A DNA stretch of 64,000 nucleotides, taken from NCBI RefSeq assembly GCF_964340395.1, contig NC_135555.1:3954001-4018000 (forward strand), read 5' to 3'. Both the position numbers and the translations under genes were made by a program. The notes below the pieces were generated by a model, which was given only the letters and a program-made list of their open reading frames with translations, did no database searches and was not told the DNA's origin. This document shows positions 12,120 through 24,600 of the stretch, in pieces. This DNA is from Glandiceps talaboti (taxonomy: Eukaryota; Hemichordata; Enteropneusta; Spengelidae). Within the stretch, counting starts at the first letter, position 1. The number at the start of each line of letters is the position of its first letter.

Positions 12120-12870
12120 GGGTGATGGTTGGTTGATGGTTGGTTGGTTGGTTGGTTGGTTAGTTGGTCGGTTGGTTGGTCAGTTGGTTGGTTAGTTGAT
12201 TGGTTGGTCTGTCAGTCAGTCGGTTAGTTAGTTGGTTGTTTGGTTAGTTGGTTGGTTGGTTGGTTGGTTGATCCATCTGTTGAAAAGGTTGGTTGGTTGG
12301 TTGGTTGGTTGGTTGGTTGGTCAGTTGGTTGGTTAGTTGATTGGTTGGTCTGTCAGTCAGTCGGTTGGTTGGTTGGTTGGTTGGTTAGTTGGTTGGTTGA
12401 TCCATCTGTTGAAAAGGTTGGTTGGTTGGTTATTTAATTGCTTAGTTGATCCTTGGTTGATCTTTTGCTTGCCAGGTTTGGCTGCTATTATTTCAGTGGT
12501 TAGTTGTTTTCCTTGTTGAATCATTGGTTGGTTGGTTGGCTCGTTGGTTGGTTGTTGGTTGGTTGTTGGTTGGTTAGTTGGTTGGTTGGTTGGTTGATTA
12601 GTTGGTTGGTTTGTTATTTCATTGCAGTAGATGTTTGGTCCTTTGTTTGCCAGGTTTGGTTATTGTCCTCTGGTTTGTTTGTTTGTTTGTTTGTTGGTTT
12701 GTTGTTTGGTTTGTTGGTTGGTTTGTTGGCAGGTTTGTTGGTTGGTTTGCTGGTTGATTACTTCAAGCTAAAGTCAATGTTTGGTTCTCTAGTTGCCATT
12801 GTTTCAAAGGTTGGTTTGCTGGTTGGTCTATTGGTTGGTTGGTTGGTTGGTTGGTTTTCTGGTTGGTCCA
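12120..12870. repeat. GGTT-rich array with higher-order structure
   Basis: Dense (GGTT)n runs are interleaved with non-GGTT spacers that themselves recur. GATCCATCTGTTGAAAAGG occurs at 12270 and 12399, and a CAGTTGGTTGGTTAG-to-CAGTCAGTCGG segment occurs at 12181 and 12322. Further downstream a GCCAGGTTTGG spacer recurs near 12470 and 12649, with a diverged relative near 12794. The array gives long frames of Trp-Leu-Val-Gly repeats on the plus strand, which are by-products. Confidence 0.95.
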
Positions 12871-13320
12871 TCACTTTTTGATCACATGCTTGGTTTAATA
12901 AAAAGTAATTGTTAGATGTAAATCCTCTTAAATCTTCAGTAAAACACAATCCTTCTATCCGGAGAACTTTGAATAAGATTAGTACCTCAATTCTGCTTTC
13001 ACACTCATTATTCACCAATTAGGATGTACTTTGAATTATACACGTTACTTTCATCTAAAGTATTACAATAACAAAGTCGCTAGTAAGGATTTTATTTGAT
13101 ACAAAAAATGAAAACATTATGAATATGCAAATGAAAATTTGTACAGTTAAGGTCCAAACATTTGTGGAAACGAATCCATGGATCCCAATCACAACTTTAG
13201 TGCTGGTCTATATTCCCATACTGATAACGGTATGTGTTTCTCTGTCAAGTAAATTCCATTGTGTGTGATAGAAGTAGGGTTTCTAAAATAGACAGCCTTG
13301 ATATCATGACAGATATGAAA
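12871..13320. other. Spacer between two tandem arrays
   Basis: Unique-looking AT-rich sequence with no gene. Confidence 0.5.
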
Positions 13321-13324
13321 TGAA

Positions 13325-14130
13325 AGTAGCTTTTGATAAATATTAAATATGAAATGTGCCCATTTTTGATAACGATAGACAGTGAAATATGAAACGTATC
13401 AGACTTTTAAGGTGATAAGAATGAAATATGAAATACACCAACTTTTAATAGTGATAAATATCAAATATGAAATATGAAATGTACGTATTTTTTGTTGGTG
13501 ATAAGCATGAAAGGGTCTTTGATATTGATAAGCATGGATACAACATAGCAGTCTTTGATAAGCTGGAATGATAGTGGTAAATATGAAATGTGAAATGTCT
13601 GTGTTGTTGATAGTGATATGGATGAAATATGAATCTCCAAGCTTATGATAGTGTTGTAGGAAAATGAAATATACCAACTTTTTGATTGCGATGTATGAAA
13701 AATGAAATAGGCCAACTTTTTGATTGCGATGTATGAAAAATGAAATAGGCCAACTTTTGATAGAATGTATGAAAAATGAAATAGGCCAACTTTTGATAGA
13801 ATATATGAAAAATGAAATAGGCCAACTTTTGATAGAATGTATGAAAAATGAAATAGGCCAACTTTTGATAGAATGTATGAAAAATGAAATTGGCCAACTT
13901 TTGATAAAATATATGAAAAATGAGATAGGCCAACTTTTGATAGAATGTGTGAAAGATGAAATTGGCCAACTTTTGGTAGCAATATATGAAAAATGAAATA
14001 GGCCAACTTTTGATAAAATATATGAAAGAATGTAATATACCAACTTTTGATAGTGAAATATGAATGATGAACTATAATTTTTTTTAAATGAAGTATACCA
14101 ACTTATGATAGTGAAATTTCAATGTGAAAT
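13325..14130. repeat. 36-bp minisatellite with degenerate edges
   Basis: The core (about 13665-14045) is a 36-bp unit of the form GATAGAATGTATGAAAAATG then AAATAGGCCAACTTTT, with about ten copies that differ by a few bases. Diverged copies carrying only parts of the unit (ATGAAATATGAAA, CCAACTTTT) extend from about 13330 and to about 14110. Because 36 is a multiple of three, several frames stay open on both strands; these have 12-residue periodicity and are not genes. Confidence 0.95.
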
Positions 14131-14455
14131 TTGAATTGTAACTGTTAATAACATTATAGTACGCATGGATAAAATAATAACATTTATGGATGAGTTGTAA
14201 GTTTGTTGACTACTTTTATCAGTATATATCTAGTGTTCTGTGTTAGACCATGATAGCAATCAAACTATAAGAAGCTGAATAAAGGATGTATCTATTGTTT
14301 GTCTTGTTGATGACATAATCAATCTGTTATCTAGTTCCCTAAGAGAAACAATAGCTACACGTAGATTATAAGTATAGCTCAAATTATTCTACACAACTCA
14401 TCCGTTGGTTTCCTAGGGACCATTTGTCCACTGAAATCAAAAACTGACCAGGCAA
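14131..14455. other. Non-coding stretch, nothing recognised
   Basis: No feature noticed other than the hairpin that follows. Confidence 0.5.
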
Positions 14456-14498
14456 AAGACATTTGCCAGGGTCCATAGGACCTTTGGCAATTTGTCTG
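14456..14498. other. Imperfect hairpin
   Basis: The left arm AGACATTTGCCAGGGTCC and the right arm GGACCTTTGGCAATTTGTCT are complementary over about 20 positions with a few mismatches, around a four-base ATAG loop. The stem is compact and G+C-richer than its surroundings. Its role is unknown; relatives of the same GGACC/GGTCC words lie just outside it, near 14415 and 14550. Confidence 0.55.
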
Positions 14499-16555
14499 CT
14501 ATTGGGAGTTTGGTGATTTGAAGTCTATTCTCAATGTCCTATAGGACTGTCTGATGTTATGGTCATATGAATTGTTTATGATGGGATGAGGTATGTCCAT
14601 CCAGAGACTATTTTCCAATCTGTTTTGTAGCCAAACCATGTTTATAAATATTCAATAGCATAAAGTATCCTGATGTGTTGGATGAATGAGTTGTTTTCTT
14701 AGAGCTCTGTACACAGGCCATTATTAATTTAATTTACAGCTATCAAGCTATAAAGCGTTTGATTCTAGATAATAGAAGTATAAAGTCAATACAAGAATTT
14801 TATTTATTTTTTTTAAAAATTGTGAACTTTTTCAATGAAATGTATGAAATTTTTCAAAAGTTACTTCGATGAGAATATTTCTTTTTGTGTAAAGGAAAAC
14901 AACATTTTGACCTGTATTTCCTAAAAAATTTAGAAAGCAACTGTCTAAATAAAAATCCTCATTTGTTCACCAATTACTTCCCAAGTAAATTAATTTTTAC
15001 CCATAAAAACAGTCTATGTGTTCACATAATTATGAAAACTTGAAAATAAATATGGCCTGGAAATAAACTTTATCAGTTCAGGAGTGAATAGTTTTAGTGA
15101 TTTCACTAAATCAGAATATCTTAATCTAATTATGATGGGCTATGTTTAACTTAGGAATTATCTAGGAATTATAGAAGCAGTATGTCTCTTATTGGCCAAC
15201 TATATTTGTCACCTGTTCAACAACCAATGAGGGCACTGCAATTTCAGCAAATAATTTGAAATTAGTAGACATTGAAAATGTACTTTCACTTTGACATGAT
15301 AGCGTCAAAGATGTTGATAAATCAAAGAAATTATAAATTTTAGAGAAGCAAATGAAAATGTGTCAAATATGAAATAAATCTCATTCGTATTCAGAATTTA
15401 CTGTCAAAATAAATGAGAAAATAACTAAAAGAAGCTACTTTCTGTATTTTGTGTATAAACACTGAAACAAAGTTTAAGTTGGCAAACTTTTGACCAGATT
15501 GGAGCAGTAATGGCCCAATGTTTGTAGCTACATTAATTGGCAAGATGATTAGGTAGCTGATTAAAGATTCAAGTGTAATACAAAGCCAATGACCATGTTT
15601 TGAACATAAAGGACATCAGACATTGAGCACCCATCATTTTTTGTTTGTACTGTACTACTACACTTGTGAAATGCCATCCCACTTTCACAGAAACCATTCA
15701 TCAAACACAGGCAGGTGAGAACTCATCACACATCATTAATCTATACTATGACAGTGGCTCCTCACACCACAAGACAATTTGTTATTTTTTTTCCTTCTGC
15801 CAGGACAGCTTTATATTATCAGTAAAAGGGGGATGAATCACACACACTCTCTCAATATATTCAGTGGACATCCATTTTTCAAAAAAATGGAGAACGAAAA
15901 AAAATTCCCAGTACATGTAGAGTGGCAGTCAGGTGCTTTGTGTTTTGATGTTAATCATGTAATTGTGTGTCTAGTGGACATTATCCACTTATATACAGCA
16001 TCGTTCTAGTTATTTATTACCACCCCAATAGCAAAGGTTATCAAAATTGATAAACACAGAGTAAGATGTACCAAAGTAAACCTACTGATTCATAAATCCA
16101 TAAAAAGGAAGGCAGCTTTCAATCCACCTGTGTACACTTAAACCTGTTCTAAGTCATGTCCTATGACCTTTACAACATTCTTGCCAAAACAGTACACGGC
16201 CACATTTTAAAAATATTTTACATTTTTTGAGAATTTTTTACATTATTTTGGCCAAACCTGAAAGAATGTGTGATATTTTAATAGTGTACAACAGATAAAA
16301 AAATTATAGATAAATTTTTAGTTAATGTGTAATTTTTAGTAATTAAATGATTTGTTATCTTGTAATAGTGTGTAGTTAAAAGGTATCTACTTGATGGTTG
16401 CTGTATTTGAAATCTAAATGACATGTTTATATGTTAACTTTGTTGTACTAATAATAATATTGTCCTTGACTTCTTGGATTTTATGGCCTTCATGAGGGAT
16501 GGGTATATGTGTCCATGTTTCATATATTTGCCACCTTTGTGTTCTAGGGTAGTAC
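14499..16555. other. Non-coding stretch, nothing recognised
   Basis: AT-rich. Short plus-strand frames near 15645-16009 have no recognisable domain and are treated as chance. Confidence 0.5.
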
Positions 16556-16604
16556 CCATATGTATGTATGTACGTTAGTATGTATATAAGTAAGTATGTA
16601 TGTA

Positions 16605-16659
<55 letters not shown>

Positions 16660-16705
16660 ACGTATGTATGAATGTGTGTGTGTGTATGTGTATGTGTGTA
16701 CAAGT
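16556..16705. repeat. Compound TATG / TG microsatellite
   Basis: TATG-type tetranucleotides from about 16556 pass into an uninterrupted (TG)n tract at about 16611-16655, then back to interrupted TATG/TG to about 16700. The alternating purine-pyrimidine tract can adopt Z-DNA. Confidence 0.97.
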
Positions 16706-17639
16706 GGAATATAACAAAATCAGTAATCAATACTAGAAATAATAATAAAGTTAGTTTTATAATAGTGCTTTCCCACCTTGTGCTCAAAAGCATTTTACAA
16801 TCATTACCCTAGCACAGACCTATATTGGCACAACAGCCCTTTATACTTTGTAACTCCCTGAAGAGCATAAATCTCTGCTGCCTCTATAAGTGCATAGGAT
16901 TAACTCCTCATAACAAATTTCATCCTATCACATCCCCATTTATACAGTTGGGTTGACTTGGGCACAGTTGTGGTTCAAATCTTACCCAAACACTGTAGTC
17001 ATTTGTAAACCTATAGCAAGGCTTGTACTGGCAACTTAGAGAGTTCACAATGGCTACTCACAAAGTTGAAACTATTCAACTTTCATGAACCCTCAAAACC
17101 AGGGTGTATTTTATATTTTGATCATTGCTAGATAATACCCATATATGCTACAATGCCATTGGCACTGCATTTGTGTACTTAGCTATTTCCCCATGATTAC
17201 TTAGTGTACATTGTGAGATCTTCTGGTGTTTTGAGGCCTTTTTTTCTCACCTCATTATCTCAGTCTGTTTTTATGAATCTCTGAGTTGAAGAGCAACCAA
17301 TGTGATTTTAGCTAAGCAGCAAAGGAATGTAAATTCCTTCAAATCTCAGAGCTCAGAAGACAAATGGAAATTTAACCTGTAAGTGTTTACTTACAAAAAC
17401 CTCTTTTGATCTCAGTATTCAGTCTCTATTTCTTTTTAAATATCGGTGACATTTTTCAGTTACCCGTCAAATGCAGTCTTTGATCCTCTGTTCTCATCCC
17501 ATCTATTGTAAGCATTGTAAGATTTAAGTGTGTACCCACTGAGACCTGTGAAAATATACAAATGTCAGACATACAAAATCCATAACTGTAGGTCTTATCC
17601 CCTGTAATCTGAATCTATGCTTTATGACAGACCCAACAA
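16706..17639. other. Non-coding stretch
   Basis: A GGTTCAAATC word at about 16972 resembles a tRNA B-box, but its flanks do not form a T-arm. A short perfect inverted repeat (AAGGAAT/ATTCCTT) lies at about 17330-17346. Nothing else is supported. Confidence 0.5.
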
Positions 17640-17900
17640 GGTAAAGTAGAGTGGCTATGAAATATTGCCGGCAATTCCCAAGTCTGCGTCGGCATAACAT
17701 GTAACATCTCTGAAAAATGCCAACAAGAGAGATGTTCTCTGGACAGATTAAATTGCAAAGCCGTATGCAGCTGTGCCAAATACAACTTTTATGATTTGAT
17801 AGGAGGAGTGAAGTTCACCCCTTTCAAAGATAATATTTCAATCTCTTCAAGTCACTGTCTTGTCTTCATGCTGTCATCTTAAGAAACAAATGTGATAATC
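17640..17900. other. Candidate conserved non-coding element (weak)
   Basis: A patch of mixed sequence contains CpGs (GCCGGC, CTGCGTCGGC) and recognisable factor-type words: TTCAAAGATAA (TCF/LEF next to GATA), AGTTCACCCC and TGATAGGAG. It resembles enhancer sequence in texture; there is no direct evidence of function. Confidence 0.15.
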
Positions 17901-19274
17901 TGGTTTCCACATCAATCAATTCTTGCATACCACCACTGAGCAATTAGGTCTATTTTATATTAGCTATCAATATTGGGTTCTTGTAAAATTCTGTTTGCTT
18001 TGTGAAATGTGAACTTTGATTTTTTTTTTTTAAATTATTCTCCTAGCTAATGCATTAATGTTACAATATGTATCTAATATACATTTGACTAATGACATTA
18101 TTTTAAGGGTGACAAAAAGTATTTGTTCTGTAAACTATTTCTTTCCAAAAACATGATTTTATATTTCATGAAAATGTCTTTGTTTGGTCTACTTATTTTC
18201 ACAAAATGCTCAGTACAACTTCTTTTTTGCAGAATTTTGAAGTCAAATGACCATAGTTTACTTTTAGCTAGGGCTAGAAGAGTAAAAATGAGAAGATTAC
18301 ATTAAAAAGAGAATCAAGAGTTGGTAGGAATATTAAATATATCAGAAAATGAGCACTTTTTATGATTAAAACACCAAAAATGTCGTTGAGTGTAGTTTTT
18401 TGATTAAAACTGGTAAATCTCCTCCTAAAAGTTTGGAAGCAAACACAAACAGACAGACTTGAGTGTGTTAATTGGTTTTAAGGGATAAGTGAAATCTACT
18501 AAATCCGTGAAAATAGAAAATTACTCTTCAAATTTGGAGTGAGAACTTTAGTCCTCAAAGAGTAGAAAGATATACAGCAAGTTTAAATGATTTGACCTCC
18601 AGTTGTATCAGTAATCACTCAGTATGTAAATTACATCAATGGAGCATGTTTTTGTTATGTAAATGAAGTTATTGTTATGCAAATGTAGGCAGCTTTGGAA
18701 CTGAATACTTGATAAATGTGGATGTCTTTGATTTCATTCTGTGTCAATTATGACATGAAACTAGATTTAAACCGTGAAAAGAATATATTTCATGAGATAT
18801 TGTGTTTCTAATATGTCGTATGTTAAAATTCTCAATGGCAATATTTTGAACCACTCAAAGTCATTGTGGAGAATGGAGTTATGATTGAAATGGGGGAAAA
18901 ATATGAATTTCATGAAATTGATGACAATCACTTCATTGTATTTGTGATAATTTGGAAATGTTCAATGTCAAAGTGTTTGTACTCTTGGTATGACATGGAT
19001 GGATGTCCCAGAATGATTGAATATTGAGTATTATATCATATTCAAACCAAGTTATTGTCTTTGAACAGAAAATATTGATTATATACCCATACCTTGGTCA
19101 TTCAGTGTCATGACAACTCCTTGTCTAATGTCACTGGTTTTGCGGTGCTCAAAATATGCGTCAAGACATTCCAAATCGCCAGTATTTTTTCCAGTTTTCA
19201 TAAATTGTGCTCAAGGAGGTATAATTATATTATTCATCAATATTTTACTTCATTCTCCCAGAAAATACTCATGT
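17901..19274. other. AT-rich non-coding stretch
   Basis: A plausible splice acceptor (T-run ending TTTTTTGCAG near 18230) has no convincing exon after it. Nothing else is supported. Confidence 0.5.
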
Positions 19275-19328
19275 CCTAAGGGTTTGTCACTACCCATGTA
19301 GCAACTTGTAGTGGCAAGGCCCCTTAGG
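19275..19328. other. Imperfect hairpin, arms about 20 bp
   Basis: CCTAAGGGTTTGTCACTAC (19275-19293) pairs with GTAGTGGCAAGGCCCCTTAG (19308-19327) with a two-base bulge and two or three mismatches around a 14-base loop. The outer sequence does not pair, so the stem is shorter than a typical animal pre-miRNA. It might be the centre of a decayed palindromic element. Confidence 0.55.
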
Positions 19329-20055
19329 TCATTCCTTTTTCCTCAGCTAAACAAAGAAAAATATTGTGGAATGATATCTAATTATGGCAATGAAAGTATC
19401 ATCTTTTACATCAGAATTTCATCTTGTTTTTGTGTGTGTAAAAAGTCAATTTCTAGGTAAATATCTTTCAATAACCCAGTTCGATATACTAGTATATGTA
19501 TCAACATAATGTGTTTCTTTGTTAGGTTGGTAATGGTATGGAAATTAACTAGTGTGACAACAGAGAAAGACAAAAAATGTTTTTATGACAAATTGTACTT
19601 GTTTTGTTGGTAAATTTCTTGGTCAGTGTCTTTGACCAACTCAAATTATCAGATGCTTACATTAATGGTTTTGACTTGCCGTCGTGAAATTTATGGTATG
19701 AAAAGTGACTAGACTATCAAAGGGAAAAAATGCAATTTTTGTGAGAATTTTATACTTAAATACATGTTTTTAAAAAATTGTTTTGTGTTTAATAGTCAAA
19801 CTATTAAGATAATTTTACTTTATTGTTATCTGGTAGAAGTGAGGATGACACCCTGAAAAATGTATTTCATAATGACATTCATTACTTCATAAGGACTATT
19901 TTTTATTTTTAATAATGCTCAAATATTATGCAAAATTAGTTTAAATATTTCCTTTTTATGATAGGAAAGTTAAGTATACATAGAGAGAAATATATTTGAT
20001 GTAAATATTTATTGATAAAAATTGTACATTTCCATCACATAAATTTGTAATAATT
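19329..20055. other. AT-rich non-coding stretch
   Basis: Nothing recognised. Confidence 0.5.
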
Positions 20056-20059
20056 ATAA

Positions 20060-20405
20060 AGTGTGTACATTTCTGAAACATCAGAATTTTAACAATGGTA
20101 CAGTGTGTTGAGTTTTGATTTTGTTGTGATCATAACATATATGGACTTCTATCACATACGATTTTTTATAATCATATCGGAATTTTTAGTACATACATTT
20201 CTAACACATAAGAATTTCTGATAATCAGGTAGTGTAGATTCTATCAGTATCACATAGTAACTTTTACAGTATGTTGACTTCCATCATACTCATTTTTTTA
20301 AAGTTTAATAATTATGTAATACATACATTTCTAACACACTAAGAGTATCTGATAATCAAATAGGGCAGATTCTGTCATATGACATAGTAAGTTTTAATAA
20401 TTAAC
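20060..20405. repeat. Degenerate repeat, unit about 130 bp
   Basis: ACATACATTTCTAACACA occurs at 20191 and 20321, each followed by a TCTGATAATCA word, AG-TTCTNTCA and CACATAGTAA or a close variant. A more diverged copy starts near 20065 (GTACATTTCTGAAACA). It abuts the satellite that begins at about 20405. Confidence 0.75.
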
Positions 20406-21635
20406 AGTATGTAATAGTCTATTTCTATGACAGTGTATGTATATTTCTGACTGTGTATGACTGTGTATATTTCTATGACAGTGTGTATATTTCTGACTGT
20501 ATTTTTCTGACATTGTGTATGACTGTATATTTCTATGACTGTGTATATTTCTATAACACTGTATATTTCTATGACTGTATATTTCTAACACTGTATATTT
20601 CTATGGCAGTGTATGTATATTTCTGACAGTGTGTATGACTGTGTATATTTCTATGACACTGTGTATATTTCTGACACTGTATATGACTGTGTATATTTCC
20701 TGTATATTTCTGACACTGTATATGACTGTGTATATTTCCTGTATATTTCTGACTGTGTGTATGACTGTATATTTCTGACTGTATTTTTTTCTGACAGTGT
20801 GTATGACTGTGTATATTTCTATGACACTGTGTATTTTTTCTGACAGTGTGTATGACTGTATATTTCTATGACACTGTGTATATTTCTGACACTGTGTATG
20901 ACAGTGTATATTTCTATGACACTGTATATTTCCTGTATATTTCTGGCAGTGTGTATGACTGTATATTTCTATGACACTGTATATTTCCTGTATATTTCTG
21001 ACACTGTGTATGACTGTATATTTCTATGACACTGTGTATATTTCTGACACTGTGTATGACTGTGTATATTTCTATGACACTGTATATTTCCTGTATATTT
21101 CTGGCACTGTGTATGACTGTATATTTCTATGACACTGTATATTTCCTGTATATTTCTGGCAGTGTGTATGACTGTATATTTCTATGACACTGTATATTTC
21201 CTGTATATTTCTGGCAGTGTGTATGACTGTATATTTCTATGACACTGTATATTTCCTGTATATTTCTGACACTGTGTATGACTGTATATTTCTATGACAC
21301 TGTGTATATTTCTGACACTGTGTATGACTGTGTATATTTCTATGACACTGTATATTTCCTGTATATTTCTGGCACTGTGTATGACTGTATATTTCTATGA
21401 CACTTTATATTTCCTGTATATTTCTGGCAGTGTGTATGACTGTATATTTCTATGACACTGTATATTTCCTGTATATTTCTGGCAGTGTGTATGACTGTAT
21501 ATTTCTATGACACTGTATATTTCCTGTATATTTCTGGCAGTGTGTATGACTGTATATTTCTATGACACTGTATATTTCTGACTGTATTTTTCTGACAGTG
21601 TGTATGACTGTGTATATTTCTATGACAGTGTGTTC
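20405..21635. repeat. TATATTTCTATGACACTG-type satellite with 55-bp and 268-bp periods
   Basis: The whole stretch is built from short words TATATTTCTATGACACTG, TATATTTCCTG, TATATTTCTGGCAGTG and TGTATGACTG. In the regular part the period is 55 bp (for example TTCTGGCAG at 21154 and 21209). A higher-order unit of 268 bp is visible: the block starting at 20994 is repeated almost exactly from 21262. The left part (20405-20930) is less regular. Confidence 0.97.
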
Positions 21636-21649
21636 AGAGATGTAAAGGT

Positions 21650-24600
21650 GTGATATAAGTGTAAGTATGGTCGATAACTAGATTGCTTCAACTCGTACAT
21701 TACATACTGTCTGTATTAACATGTCAAGTATTACAGTGTCATACTGCAACAATATAGGCAAGTCTAAAGATTCAATTTAGAACTAGAGACAGTGTTTGAA
21801 ACCCTGCCAAGCAATACATACAGCACTCTTCTCCTCAAACATGCAATGGATAGGCAGTCGTCCCACGACAATACGCTTCCTAATAAAATTGCTGTCTTAA
21901 ATGTTTCTTATGTTTTGGAAAGCCACCTGGGAGGTTGCAATACATCCACATGCATTAAGTGAAGTTTGGAGATGAAAGTATTTCCTCTGGTCCAAAGACT
22001 GACTCCAAGCTATGTCACATAATTAGATTTTAGACATGATGTTGGTGTTCCTTTGTTTTCTAATTTGGAGTATCTCACTCGGTTTGTACCATGCTTGGCT
22101 TTCCTGTCAACCACACCATTTATGACACATTATTGAATATACAGTATATCAAAACATCTTGGCGATATATTTATAATATATATATAGAGAGAGATAGTCA
22201 AGATTACAACACAATTCAAATTCTGACATTTGCTTCTGAAATTTCTAAAAAAAATAATTTTTTGTGGGATAAAGGAGAAAACTTGAACTTTTGCTGTTAG
22301 TCATAGTGGCTGTGTTGATTTATAAAATTGAAGGATTCTTAATATTGGAAACCATTTTTCACTTTTTGGTGAAACATGTTTTTTAAAAATAATTTTTCAA
22401 AATGAAAAGATAAAATTGACTCCCCTTGTATTGATAATGATATAGAAATAAAAGTTTTGTTTGTGAGTTGGAGATACTTTCTTAAAGTAGCTTCTTGAAA
22501 TTTAGCATGATGAAAGTAGAGTAAGAAAATCAACCTTTTTTAAGAATTTAGAAAATAAAAAAGAACGGTGATAAAAATAGTGAATGAAGCAGGAGAGAAT
22601 AGAATATGTAATTCACTCCCTTGTTTATGTCAGTCATATAGCATTGAAAACAGCACTAGGTGATGGTCTAAGATATCATACACCTTCACTGTATCTATTT
22701 GATTGGTACTTTGCACATCTTCAAGAATGTGATTGTCTACAAGTCATACTTGTAGAGCGACTTCCTCTTTCAATCTTTACTGCATACTGAGAGTACAACA
22801 CATGCCTGCAGTCATCAATTTTCACCACTTCTTTCACACTTTTTACGGCTCAAGACGACTTTTATAAATTTTCCTTTGACAACGCAAACATCACTTATTT
22901 CATCCAGTTCATTAGGACCTCTCATCTTACTTATCATTTTTCATACCCCCTACCTTTGTAACAAAGTGACATCTCATTTGGTACATGTATGTGTTGTGAC
23001 CATAGTGAGAGACAAAGCCATGAATTCTAGACATCAATGTCTTCTCTTTTATGCTGTGTTTCCACTGATGCTTTCACTTGCATAATTTACCAGTAAGTAA
23101 CAGTGTATGTAATAGTAAAGGTAATTGACAACACAGATTGTGTCAAAAATAACAGTTTAAAGTTTAAATAATGCTGTACAACAGTTGCATTATGGGATAT
23201 ATACCTAATTATTACTGGGGACTCAAAAGTTTAGCATTGGTAAAACTTTGTTTTTGAAGTGAATTCAGAAGATGGGAATAGGAAATAAAGTGACTATGAA
23301 TAGAGTGTTTGAATGTAATACATCACAAAAGTCGTCATCTTTATACACACAATCAAACATTTCTCCTAAATTTCTTGCAAACAATAGGACAAGATAAACA
23401 TCTTTTGTTTTTTGATGAATTGGTTCTTGATGGTAGATACAGAAATTTGCCTTCTTTTCATATTGGAATGGATATATTGAGGCAGAGAGACAATACATAA
23501 CAATGTACATTGTTACAGCTTTCATTGTGGTTGTTACATTGTTGCTAAATTTAGAAAGAAAACAAACAATCACATTATGTAAAAGCTCTCATGTTTAATT
23601 GATAGGCAATTCAAAATCAGCTGTTAGCAATACTTAAGAAATGTTTATTTCTATCAATCGTAAAGTGTGCTTTTTCAATGGATAAAACAGGGCTTAGTTT
23701 TATGTTAATGTTCTTTTAAAGTGTGATTCCGAAATTTACCTTCAACTTCTTATAAAGTCACAGATTTCTCACCAAACTTCAAATCAGTCTTTCTCTCTCA
23801 CAAGACTAAATGCTACTTTACACTGTTCAGATAGAAGCAGTTTTACATCCTGTCGCAGTTCTTTGAAGTTTTTTTAGTGATATTTTGCAAATTACTGCTT
23901 AGAAAAAAATGTAAGAACTGAATATGGAAGTGGAGTGGCATGTCGTTTACAGAACAAAGACTTGTTAGTCATTTTCATGTTTGGTCTAATTTCAGAAATT
24001 CAACCTGTCAAGGCAACATCAAAAGCGCAATTTTCATCCTAAAATTGTAGCACTACACGGTGATGTAGCTCAAAGTGCATGTCACTTGTTTCCTACAGAA
24101 CGCATTGTCCGAGTAAAAACACAAATCAATAAATATGGAAGTAGAAACACACTCACAAATTGCATTTGTCACAATCCTAGCTGATAACTCTTGATTAGAC
24201 CCACTATTGTGTCAAACACGTCACCAAAAGAGACATTCATTTGATGGGACATGTTTTTTGTAAATTCTTGATGACTCCATTTTGAAAAAAATCATGTTTC
24301 CCTCTCGCCCATATTTATCCTTCATCATGGTGAGTGAATAGAGGTTGAAGTGAAGTATTCAGCGGACAGGATTTTCATTGAATTGACTGGTGAATAGAGT
24401 TGACACATTTGCTATGACATTACGATGTTCCATCATTGCTCTTTAAGTATGACACCTTGTCTCGATATGAAAGCACAGGAAAATGGATATAACTGTTGTT
24501 GCACTTTTCTTTATGAATTTAAAAGCTTATAAAAGTTAAAAGATTTTTCTTTCTTTACATGTCATCTGCTAGGGTTCAGAGGTCCATCTTTGTGTTAAAA

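Noticed and set aside
12240-12881. Plus-strand frames of Trp-Leu-Val-Gly repeats
   Set aside because: They are translations of the GGTT array; no flanking coding signal is seen.
13399-14043. Long minus- and plus-strand frames with 12-residue repeats
   Set aside because: The 36-bp minisatellite leaves several frames open on both strands at once, which is not expected of a real gene.
16960-16995. GGTTCAAATC, a tRNA B-box-like word
   Set aside because: The bases flanking the TTCAAAT loop do not pair as a T-arm, and no A-box or acceptor stem was found at the right distance.
20940-21560. TGGCAGTGTG repeated in the satellite, matching the start of miR-34
   Set aside because: It is part of a simple satellite unit with no stable hairpin; the match is only 10 bases.
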